From an uncultured Oscillospiraceae bacterium (lineage in GTDB: Bacteria > Bacillota > Clostridia > Oscillospirales > Oscillospiraceae), in NCBI GenBank assembly GCA_951801655.1, contig CATONV010000015.1:1-41207 (forward strand): DNA of 41,207 nt. The letters run 5' to 3'. The position numbers and the translations under genes are program-made. Of the stretch, positions 33,041 through 39,552 are shown one piece after another. The notes under the pieces were generated by a model. It saw only the letters and a program-made list of their open reading frames with translations, made no database searches and was not told where the DNA came from. Position 1 is the first letter of the stretch, and each line of letters opens with the position of its first letter.

Positions 33041-33069
33041 ATTATAGCACTATTATATCCCGGTTGCAA
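33041..33069 (-). promoter_or_regulatory. Sigma-A promoter of murA
   Basis: Minus-strand TTGCAA (33064-33069) and TATAAT (33041-33046), 17-bp spacer. A second TATAAT lies 11 bp upstream of the first, so an alternative start is possible. Confidence 0.75.
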
Positions 33070-33085
33070 CAAAAATTGCGCAGGC

Positions 33086-33101
33086 GTGAACAAATTGTAA
33101 A
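33086..33101 (-). promoter_or_regulatory. TTTAC-N6-TTCAC repeat pair upstream of murA
   Basis: TTTAC (33097-33101) and TTCAC (33086-33090) are exactly 11 bp apart on the minus strand, just upstream of the murA -35. Sequence and spacing equal those of the response-regulator promoter, but here a -35 box is present and the distance to the -10 is longer. A candidate operator only. Confidence 0.45.
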
Positions 33102-33190
33102 AAAAGACGGACAGCGGGGTGCAAACTGCCTTTTCGCTGTCCGATACTCAAAATTTTCCTGTCATTTACTGTAAACTGCTGTGTTTTCCG

Positions 33191-33214
33191 GCAGGGGCGG
33201 GCTGGGGCCGCCCT
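33191..33214. repeat. GTAGGGGC-type intergenic repeat, R4
   Basis: GCAGGGGCGGGCTGGGGCCG followed by CCCT, nearly identical to R3. It lies between murA and hemW and overlaps the hemW stop region. Confidence 0.5.
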
Positions 33215-34436
33215 ATTTTTTCCCCTGATATTTCTCCTGGACCCGGGGCAGCAGATTAGACAGCCGCACCTTCTCCTGCCTCTCCAGCAGGTCGCCGATC
33301 AGCCGGTTAGACACCAGAAAGCCCTTCGCGGTCAGCCGCCACCGGCCTTCCCCGGTCCTCTCCGCCCAACCCTGGGCGGCAAATTCCCGCAGCCTCTCCT
33401 CAATGGGGGCAAAGTCCATGAAGTAGTTTCCCCGGTACTCCCACTCTTCAATGCCCATGGCGGTGCGCAGGCGGAGCATCAGGTACTCGCTGCTTCTCTC
33501 CTCCCGGGGAATCAGGTCCTCGCTGTCCAGCAGCCTGCCTCCCTCCAGCACGCCTTTGATGTACCCCTCCAGGTCCCGAACCCAGGCGTATCGCCGGCCG
33601 CCGAAGTCGGAGTGGGCCCCGGGCCCGAAGCCGATATAGGGCCTGGTCATCCAGTAGCGCAGGTTGTGGCGGGAGAGGAAGCCCGGCTTGGCAAAATTGG
33701 AGATCTCGTACTGCCCGTATCCCGCCCGGGCCAGCCTGCTCACCGTCCACAGGTAGAGGTCCGCCTGGGCATCGTCGCTGAGGATCCTCTCTCCCCCGGC
33801 CACCCGGGCGGCCAGGGGGGTACCCTCCTCCACCTTCAGCCCGTAGCAGGACAGGTGGTCTGGTTCCAGCGCCAGCACGTGCTCCACCGTGTTCCACCAC
33901 TCGGACACAGTCTGAACGGGCAGTCCATAAATCAGATCCAGCGACAGGTTGGTAAAGCCCGCCTTTCGGGCGGCGGCCACCGCCTCGTCCCCCTGTTCCA
34001 CCGTATGGGGCCGGTGGACGGCGTCCAGCTCCGCCTGGCAGGCGGACTGAAAGCCGATGGAGATCCGGTTAAATCCAGCCCGGCGCAGGGCCTTCAGGGA
34101 CTTGAAATCCACGCTGTCCGGGTTGGCCTCCAGGGTAATTTCCGCGTCCTTGTCCACCCTGTAGTGCCGCTTCACCGCTGCAAGCAGCTCCCGCAGCCGC
34201 TTTTTTCCATAGTAGCTGGGGGTGCCGCCGCCAAAGTAGACGGTGTCCACCGACAGGCCCTTGGCGGCGAAGGCGGTCTCCTTCAGGTGGGCCAGCAGAG
34301 CCCGCTGAAAGCTGTCCATCCGGTCCTCCCGGCCTGTCAGGGAGTAGAAATCACAGTAGTCGCACTTGCTGCGGCAAAAGGGGATATGAATATAGATGCC
34401 CAGCTTTTCACCGGCGGGCTTTTGTTTTCCCAGCAT
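33213..34436 (-). CDS. hemW: HemW-like radical SAM heme chaperone (CPO-like)
   Basis: A 407-aa member of the HemW family, proteins related to oxygen-independent coproporphyrinogen oxidase HemN but acting as heme chaperones. CxxxCxxC cluster at C21-C25-C28 (PFCRSKCDYCDF), then TVYFGGGTPS, ITLEANPDS, GFNRISIGFQS and a C-terminal helical domain with RVQEKYQ at the end. The extra HemN cysteine pattern is absent, so it is HemW rather than HemN. ATG with GGAGG eight bases upstream. Confidence 0.9.
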   Translation of the reverse strand: MLGKQKPAGEKLGIYIHIPFCRSKCDYCDFYSLTGREDRMDSFQRALLAHLKETAFAAKGLSVDTVYFGGGTPSYYGKKRLRELLAAVKRHYRVDKDAEITLEANPDSVDFKSLKALRRAGFNRISIGFQSACQAELDAVHRPHTVEQGDEAVAAARKAGFTNLSLDLIYGLPVQTVSEWWNTVEHVLALEPDHLSCYGLKVEEGTPLAARVAGGERILSDDAQADLYLWTVSRLARAGYGQYEISNFAKPGFLSRHNLRYWMTRPYIGFGPGAHSDFGGRRYAWVRDLEGYIKGVLEGGRLLDSEDLIPREERSSEYLMLRLRTAMGIEEWEYRGNYFMDFAPIEERLREFAAQGWAERTGEGRWRLTAKGFLVSNRLIGDLLERQEKVRLSNLLPRVQEKYQGKK

Positions 34437-34542
34437 TGCGCAGACCTCCGAATCTGTTGTAGAGGCCGTCCCCCCCTGGGCGGCCCGTTAAGACGGATTT
34501 ATTCTCTCAGGAGAAGGCCGCCGAAGGCGGCGGCCCTTACCG

Positions 34543-35052
34543 TTACCGGTATAGAAAATCCAGCTGTTCCAGCGCCCGTCCCACCCGGTCTGCGGCCTCC
34601 TGGTCAGGGCACAGCACGGTGTGCAGGTGGACCCCCTCGGTAAGCTGGGACAGGGGCGCGGCGTCCTCCTCCCGGCAGCGGGCCACAAACTGAGTCACAT
34701 CGTACCGGCTGGCCAGCCGCAGCGGGCCGGTGAGCTGGCCGTAGATAGGGTGCTCCACGATAACGTCCAGCACGGTACATCCCTGATCCACCATGGCGTT
34801 GAGCTCCGCCTCCATCTGGTCGGCCCGGTGGCGGCAGGCGAAGGTGCGTCTCACTCCGGCGGGAGGGCGGGGCAGGATGTAGCCCCGGGGGGTGGCGGTG
34901 ATATCCAGTCCTCCGGCCCGGAGAAGGGCCACGTCGCCCACGATGATCTGCCGGCTTACCGACAGCTCCCTGGCCAGGGCGGCGGCGCTCAGCGGTCCGT
35001 CCGCCTGTCTCAGCCGCCGCTCCAGTTCTCTGCGACGCCCCTCGCTGTCCAT
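34543..35052 (-). CDS. niaR: NiaR-type NAD biosynthesis repressor
   Basis: A 169-aa niacin-responsive repressor (formerly YrxA, HTH_11 plus 3H domain). The N-terminal winged helix (about 1-60, LSAAALARELSVSRQIIVGD) is followed by the 3H domain with conserved histidines in CRHRADQ, VEHPIYGQL and VHLHTV that bind metal and ligand. It normally controls nicotinate/nicotinamide uptake and NAD synthesis genes; none is in this window. ATG at 35050-35052 with GAGGAGGG. Promoter TTGCCC-N17-TAAACT at 35097-35125. Confidence 0.9.
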   Translation of the reverse strand: MDSEGRRRELERRLRQADGPLSAAALARELSVSRQIIVGDVALLRAGGLDITATPRGYILPRPPAGVRRTFACRHRADQMEAELNAMVDQGCTVLDVIVEHPIYGQLTGPLRLASRYDVTQFVARCREEDAAPLSQLTEGVHLHTVLCPDQEAADRVGRALEQLDFLYR

Positions 35053-35096
35053 CAAATCCCTCCTCTGCCCCCTCTGTCCGGGGCGGTATTTTCTTC

Positions 35097-35155
35097 AGTT
35101 TAGCACACTGTTCCCCCCAGGGCAAGCTTGACTTTTCTGACCCAGGGTGTATTAT
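35097..35155. promoter_or_regulatory. Back-to-back promoters of niaR and the lipoprotein gene
   Basis: Minus strand: TTGCCC (35120-35125) and TAAACT (35097-35102), 17-bp spacer, for niaR. Plus strand: TTGACT (35128-35133) and TATTAT (35150-35155), 16-bp spacer, for the lipoprotein. The two -35 boxes are 2 bp apart. Confidence 0.65.
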
Positions 35156-35226
35156 GTGAGGTGAGACGATCTCCGCCTGCACAGGGAGGGGAGACCGGAT
35201 ATTTTTTAAAAAGGAGACTGAACGGG

Positions 35227-35913
35227 ATGAACAAAGCATTAATCAAGCGGCTGGCCGCAGGCGCCCTGGCCGGCTGTCTGCTGACCGCCCTGGCCGCCTG
35301 CGGCGGAGGGCTGACGGAAAAGGACGCCGAGACCTATGTGAAGGGTCACTTGGACGCCGCCTATCTGGGCAGCTATGACAAGGCGTACATCGATCTGGTG
35401 GAGGACATGTCCGAGGACGACGCCAGAGAACTGCACGAGAACAACGTGGCGGACGAGACCGAGTACTGCCTGCTGGAATTTTTGGAGATCGACTACCCCA
35501 CCGACGAGATCATCCAAAAGGCGGAGGAAGTCATGGAGAAGATCTATGCCAAGTCCAAGTATACCGTTGGCACGGGCAGCAAGACCAAGGACGGGGACTT
35601 CGTGGTGGAGGTAACCGTCTCCCCCCTGGAGCTGGGCCTTCTGCTGACCCAAGACGACTTCTTTGACGCCCTGGAGCAGGCCGGCTTTGACGAAGCCGAG
35701 ACCGAGGAGGAGTACGAGGCGGTGGACGCCGTCTACGGGATGCTGATTCTGGAGAAGCTGGACAAGCAGCTGGGCAGGATCAGCTACGGCACGGACCAGA
35801 TCATCATGCTCCAGCTCAAGCCGGATGATGAGGGCTACTACACCCTGGTAGAGGCCGGCATGCAGAAGGTGGACGAGGTTATGGTAGATTACTACGGCTC
35901 CTACAGCGACTGA
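35227..35913 (+). CDS. Lipoprotein of unknown function
   Basis: A 228-aa secreted lipoprotein. The signal peptide (1-24) ends in a lipobox ALAAC with the lipidated Cys25 followed by GGG. The mature part is acidic, rich in Asp/Glu and Tyr, with repeated helical segments; no catalytic motif or domain is recognised (a DUF5105-like protein is possible). ATG has AAGGAG 10 bases upstream. It is alone between niaR and proS with its own promoter. Confidence 0.8.
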   Translation: MNKALIKRLAAGALAGCLLTALAACGGGLTEKDAETYVKGHLDAAYLGSYDKAYIDLVEDMSEDDARELHENNVADETEYCLLEFLEIDYPTDEIIQKAEEVMEKIYAKSKYTVGTGSKTKDGDFVVEVTVSPLELGLLLTQDDFFDALEQAGFDEAETEEEYEAVDAVYGMLILEKLDKQLGRISYGTDQIIMLQLKPDDEGYYTLVEAGMQKVDEVMVDYYGSYSD

Positions 35914-35954
35914 TACGCGTTCACTGTCCCATTCGGCGCCGCCCCCTTTTTCTC

Positions 35955-35983
35955 TTGACTTTTTTCACCGGAATCCATAAAAT
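35955..35983 (+). promoter_or_regulatory. Sigma-A promoter of proS
   Basis: TTGACT (35955-35960) and TAAAAT (35978-35983), 17-bp spacer, giving a ~40-nt leader. Confidence 0.78.
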
Positions 35984-36029
35984 AAGGGAGTATTTCCAAT
36001 CCACTTTAACACGAAGGACTGAAGACGAT

Positions 36030-37472
36030 ATGAGCAAGGAAAATAAAAAGCAGGTGGAGCAGATCACTGATATGGAGGCAGACTTCGCCCAGTGGTACAC
36101 CGATGTGTGTACAAAGGCGGAGCTCATCGACTACTCCTCCATCAAGGGCATGTTTATCTACCGCCCCTACGGCTACGCCATTTGGGAGAATATTCAGCGG
36201 GAGCTGGACAAGAAGTTTAAGGAGACGGGCCATGAGAATGTTTACCTGCCTATGCTGATCCCCGAGAGTCTCCTTCAAAAGGAGAAAGACCACGTGGAGG
36301 GCTTCGCCCCCGAGTGCGCCTGGGTCACCATGGGGGGCAGCGAGAAACTGGAGGAGAAATACGCCATCCGTCCCACCTCCGAGACTCTGTTCTGCGAGCA
36401 CTACAAAAACGTGATTCACTCCCACCGGGACCTGCCCAAACTGTACAACCAGTGGTGCTCTGTGCTGCGGTGGGAAAAGACCTCCCGTCCCTTCCTGCGC
36501 CACCGGGAGTTCTTGTGGCAGGAGGGCCACACCATGCACGCCGACGCCCAGGATGCCCGGGAAGAGACCATGCGCATGCTCAACATCTATGCCGACTTTT
36601 TGGAGAACGTGCTGGCTATGCCGGTGGTCAAGGGCCGCAAAACCGACAAGGAGAAGTTCAACGGCGCCGAGGAGACCTACACTGTGGAGTGCATGATGCA
36701 CGACAAGAAGGCCCTTCAGGCAGGCACCAGCCACTACTTCGGCGACGGCTTCGCCAAAGCCTTTGATATCACCTTCACGGGAAAAGACAACCAGCTCCAC
36801 CACCCCCACCAGACCAGCTGGGGGGTATCCACCCGGATGATCGGCGGCATCATCATGACCCACGGCGACAACAACGGTCTGGTCCTGCCCCCCCGCATCG
36901 CCCCCATTCAGGCCATGGTCATCCCTGTGGCCCAGCACAAGGAAGGGGTGCTGGAGGCCGCCTCCGCCCTGCTGGAGAGGCTGAACGCCACCGGAATCCG
37001 AGCCAAAATGGACGACTCCGACCAGTCCATGGGCTGGAAGGCCGCCGAGTATGAGATGAAGGGCGTCCCCCTGCGGGTGGAGATCGGACCCAAGGACATG
37101 GAGAAGAACCAGTGCTGCATCTGCCGCCGGGACTCCGGGGAGAAGATTTTTGTCCCCCTGGAGCAGCTGGAGGACACCGTCAAACGGCTGCTGGACGAAG
37201 TCCATGTGGGTCTGTACAACCGGGCCAGGAAGAACCTGGACGACCACACCCGGGTGTGCATGACTCTGGAGGAGGTCAAGCAGTTCATGGAGGCCGAGGG
37301 CGGCTTTGCCAAAACCATGTGGTGCGGCGAGCTGGACTGCGAGCTGGCCATGAAGGAGAAGGCCGGCGTCACCTCCCGGTGTATGCCCCTGCAGCAGGAG
37401 AACGTGTCCGACGTGTGCGTCTGCTGCGGCAGGCCCGCAAAGCACTCCATCCTGTGGGGTGTGGCATACTAA
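36030..37472 (+). CDS. proS: Prolyl-tRNA synthetase (archaeal/eukaryotic-type)
   Basis: Class IIa synthetase charging tRNA(Pro). The 480-aa protein is the archaeal-like type: no editing insertion between motifs 2 and 3, a zinc-binding C-terminal domain with [17 protein letters not shown] and CVCCGRP, and a C-terminal tyrosine. Class II motifs are seen in [34 protein letters not shown] and the [12 protein letters not shown] region. ATG at 36030 fits the usual N-terminus. It ends at a bidirectional terminator. Confidence 0.95.
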   Translation: MSKENKKQVEQITDMEADFAQWYTDVCTKAELIDYSSIKGMFIYRPYGYAIWENIQRELDKKFKETGHENVYLPMLIPESLLQKEKDHVEGFAPECAWVTMGGSEKLEEKYAIRPTSETLFCEHYKNVIHSHRDLPKLYNQWCSVLRWEKTSRPFLRHREFLWQEGHTMHADAQDAREETMRMLNIYADFLENVLAMPVVKGRKTDKEKFNGAEETYTVECMMHDKKALQAGTSHYFGDGFAKAFDITFTGKDNQLHHPHQTSWGVSTRMIGGIIMTHGDNNGLVLPPRIAPIQAMVIPVAQHKEGVLEAASALLERLNATGIRAKMDDSDQSMGWKAAEYEMKGVPLRVEIGPKDMEKNQCCICRRDSGEKIFVPLEQLEDTVKRLLDEVHVGLYNRARKNLDDHTRVCMTLEEVKQFMEAEGGFAKTMWCGELDCELAMKEKAGVTSRCMPLQQENVSDVCVCCGRPAKHSILWGVAY

Positions 37473-37483
37473 AAAATACAGAA

Positions 37484-37515
37484 GGCCCGCTCCCGGCTGG
37501 GAGCGGGCCATTTAT
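37484..37515. terminator. Bidirectional terminator between proS and the stalk-domain gene
   Basis: GGCCCGCTCCC/GGGAGCGGGCC, 11-bp stem, 4-nt loop, with ATTTATGTTTTT on the plus strand and a later TTTTTT on the minus strand. It serves two convergent genes. Confidence 0.85.
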
Positions 37516-37527
37516 GTTTTTGGGGAA

Positions 37528-38241
37528 TTACTCAGCGGCGGGAGCGGTGGTGGTGATGGAGATACCGGTCTCATTGCTGTAGCCCACGGTGAAGCCCAGA
37601 ACGGCACCCAGGTCGCGGAGCTTGAAGTAGTTGTAGCCGCCGCCGTTCTCGTCATAGAGGGTGATGGCGGTCATAGCCACGTCCTTGCCGTCCACCTTGA
37701 TGGTCTGGGCGCCGCCCTTGTAGGGGTGATCGCCGGAGAAGGGAGTGGTGGTGTCGGCACCGCCGGTGTAGGCGGTCTTGGTAGTGAGGATAATAGAGCC
37801 GTCGAAGCCTACCTCGAACTGGGCGTCGGTGCCGTTGATGGCCACGGCCACGTCACGCAGCTTAACGTAGTTGGTGCGGTTGCCGTTGGCGTCCTCCAGA
37901 GCGTAGGCGGCAAACTCCACGGCCGTTCCGTCCACGGTAATGTTCTGAGTGGAGGCGATGGCAGTGCCCTCGGCGGGAATCTCGTCCACCGTCACAACGG
38001 GCTCAGAGGGGGTGGCGGGCTCATCAGTTTCAGTGGACTCGGCGGGTTCAGCGGGCTCAGTGGGCTCGGCGGGTTCAGCAGGCTCAGTGGGCTCGGCAGG
38101 GTCGGCGACGTCGGGGGCGGCAGTATCAACCGTATCCGGGGCGGCGGGGGCCGCCGGCTCCTCGGCCAGGGCGGCGGTGCAGGCCAGACCGCACACCAGG
38201 GCGGCGGCCAGCAGGGTACTCAGGATTTTTCTCAATTTCAT
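37528..38241 (-). CDS. Secreted stalk-domain (copper amine oxidase N-terminal-like) protein
   Basis: A 237-aa exported protein: signal peptide (1-26, cleavage near ALA-EE), a low-complexity Pro/Glu/Thr linker (about 28-80) and two repeats of a stalk-like motif, NYVKLRDVAVAING and NYFKLRDLGAVLGF, typical of copper amine oxidase N-terminal-like domains found on clostridial surface proteins. There is no oxidase domain and no anchor, so the role is probably cell-wall or matrix binding. The linker is encoded by a 27-bp tandem repeat (38041-38094). Promoter TTGCAT-N17-TACAAT at 38292-38320. Confidence 0.82.
   Translation of the reverse strand: MKLRKILSTLLAAALVCGLACTAALAEEPAAPAAPDTVDTAAPDVADPAEPTEPAEPAEPTEPAEPAESTETDEPATPSEPVVTVDEIPAEGTAIASTQNITVDGTAVEFAAYALEDANGNRTNYVKLRDVAVAINGTDAQFEVGFDGSIILTTKTAYTGGADTTTPFSGDHPYKGGAQTIKVDGKDVAMTAITLYDENGGGYNYFKLRDLGAVLGFTVGYSNETGISITTTAPAAE
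38041..38094. repeat. 27-bp tandem repeat encoding a Pro-Glu-Thr linker
   Basis: Two adjacent 27-bp units (38041-38067, 38068-38094) with one mismatch, giving nine-residue Pro-Glu-Thr-Ala repeats in the stalk protein linker. Shorter 9-bp repeats are visible inside and after it, so length variation between strains is likely. Confidence 0.85.
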
Positions 38242-38291
38242 GTCTGGTTTTCCTCCTCATTTTTTCCTTGGACACTGGTTTCGCTGTTTTT

Positions 38292-38320
38292 ATTGTACCG
38301 TATTGCCCGCCGGGATGCAA
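38292..38320 (-). promoter_or_regulatory. Sigma-A promoter of the stalk-domain gene
   Basis: Minus-strand TTGCAT (38315-38320) and TACAAT (38292-38297), 17-bp spacer, about 50 bp before the ATG. Confidence 0.72.
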
Positions 38321-38416
38321 GAACTTTTTTCCTTTTTTGCCAAAAGCATCCCATGATCGCCTCTTGCTTTTTCTGTCGACTTATGATAACCTGACATACC
38401 AGAGGAAGTGGGATTC

Positions 38417-38797
38417 ATGAACATTTACGAGTCCGCCGAGGATTATCTGGAGGCCATTCTGATCCTGCGGGAACGCCAGGGAATGGTGCGCTCCATCGAC
38501 GTCGCCCACCAGCTGTCGCTGACCAAGCCCAGCGTCAGCGTGGCCATGAAGCGGTTCCGGGAGAACGGCTACATCGAGATGGACGGCGACGGCCACATCA
38601 CCCTTCTCCCCCCCGGGGAAGAGATCGCCCAGCGCATCTATCAGCGTCACAAGCTGCTCACCCGGTTTCTGGTCCGTCTGGGTGTGAGTGAGGAGGTCGC
38701 CGCCGCCGACGCCTGCAAAATGGAACACGACCTCAGTGAAGAGACCTTCGCCCGCATTAAAGAGCACGCTCAAAAATACGGGGCAGTGGAAGAGTAG
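38417..38797 (+). CDS. DtxR/MntR-family metal-dependent regulator
   Basis: A 126-aa protein with an N-terminal winged helix (ESAEDYLEAILILRERQGMV, then LTKPSVSVAMKRFRENG) and a metal-binding dimerisation domain with KMEHDLSEETFARI. No SH3 domain, which fits MntR-type Mn regulators rather than full-length DtxR. ATG at 38417 with AGAGGAA upstream; a GTG three codons earlier would be too close. It may regulate manganese genes such as the CDF at 8234, but no operator has been identified. Confidence 0.88.
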   Translation: MNIYESAEDYLEAILILRERQGMVRSIDVAHQLSLTKPSVSVAMKRFRENGYIEMDGDGHITLLPPGEEIAQRIYQRHKLLTRFLVRLGVSEEVAAADACKMEHDLSEETFARIKEHAQKYGAVEE

Positions 38798-38798
38798 C

Positions 38799-38826
38799 AG
38801 TCCCGCCTGCCTGGCGGGGCTTTTTT
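38799..38826 (+). terminator. Intrinsic terminator of the DtxR-type gene
   Basis: GTCCCGCC/GGCGGGGC (one T-G wobble), 5-nt loop, followed by TTTTTT directly after the stop codon. Confidence 0.85.
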
Positions 38827-38899
38827 GCGCCCAAAAATGGGCGCACTGACCCCTTATTCCCAATAAATGTATGGAAACGTCCCACTTTGGGGCGTTTCC
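38826..38899. other. Two further hairpins before the tail-fibre-like gene
   Basis: TGCGCCCA/TGGGCGCA (38826-38845) and GGAAACGTCCC/GGGGCGTTTCC (38873-38899, one wobble, followed by TTTT). Together with 38799-38826 there are three hairpins in 100 bp; no gene lies here. Confidence 0.6.
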
Positions 38900-38957
38900 T
38901 TTTGCTATGTAGAGGGGCCCCTGGGACGCCCTTGACAACAATGAAGGAGGAATTTTC

Positions 38958-39485
38958 ATGGCAAGCAATTACACAGAACACTACCATCTCAACCAGTGGA
39001 AGGCCGAGGACGCAGTGCGTCGGGTGGACTTCAACGAGGACAACGCCAAAATTGACGCCGCCCTCAAGGCGGTAGACCAGCGCGTGGACGGTCTGACGCA
39101 GGCTGTGGCCGGTAAGGCCAGTCAGAGCGCCCTGAGCTCGGAGGCCAGCACACGCTCGGCCGCAGTGGCGGCGCTGAACGCTGCGGTGGCACGGCGGGGC
39201 AACTGCCAGATTGAAACCTCTGCCTACACCGGAAACGGCGAGCAGTTCAGAACCATTTCCTTCCCGGCTGTGCCCAAGCTGATTATCCTGATCGCCAATC
39301 AGCGGCTGGCCCTGATCACCCAGGACAACAGCGTCAATTTCTACATCAACAACGGCCTGAGCTTTAACACGGTGATTACCTCTTGGAACGGCTCGCAGCT
39401 TACCTTCAGCGTCAACGGCCCGGTTCACTATCTCAATACCGCCGGGTGGGCCTACACCGTGATCGCCTTCTACGACATGTTTTGA
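38958..39485 (+). CDS. Orphan phage tail-fibre-like protein
   Basis: A 175-aa protein starting MASNYTEHYHLNQWKAED, followed by VDFNEDNAKIDAALKAVDQRVDGL, a pattern I associate with N-terminal segments of clostridial prophage tail-fibre or receptor-binding proteins. Residues 45-75 form an Ala-rich coiled-coil-like stretch and the rest is beta-rich (about 85-175). No other phage gene is nearby, so it could be a remnant, a domesticated protein or part of a surface display. ATG has AAGGAGG eight bases upstream; a terminator-like hairpin follows. Confidence 0.6.
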   Translation: MASNYTEHYHLNQWKAEDAVRRVDFNEDNAKIDAALKAVDQRVDGLTQAVAGKASQSALSSEASTRSAAVAALNAAVARRGNCQIETSAYTGNGEQFRTISFPAVPKLIILIANQRLALITQDNSVNFYINNGLSFNTVITSWNGSQLTFSVNGPVHYLNTAGWAYTVIAFYDMF

Positions 39486-39494
39486 CGCAAAAGC

Positions 39495-39523
39495 GGGACC
39501 CCGGGCCAAAGCCCGGGGTCCTT
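39495..39523. terminator. Terminator-like hairpin between the tail-fibre-like gene and the surface-protein gene
   Basis: GGACCCCGGGC/GCCCGGGGTCC, 11-bp stem, 4-nt loop, with TTGCGCTT on the plus side and CGCTTTTGCG on the minus side. It lies between convergent genes. Confidence 0.7.
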
Positions 39524-39552
39524 GCGCTTGGATTCGCTTTTGGGGGTAAGGA

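Noticed and set aside
36006-37511. Long open frame antisense to proS (and others antisense to the kinase, asnS, murA and S10 genes)
   Set aside because: Composition is that of a high-GC shadow frame (Gly/His/Val/Leu-rich), with no RBS and no recognisable domain; the sense strand has an unambiguous gene.
38873-38899. Third copy of the small RNA, because the hairpin resembles that of copy B (ACGTCCC/GGGGCGT)
   Set aside because: Only the short stem is alike; upstream there is no 11-bp repeat box, no -10 at the right place and no C/U-rich body.
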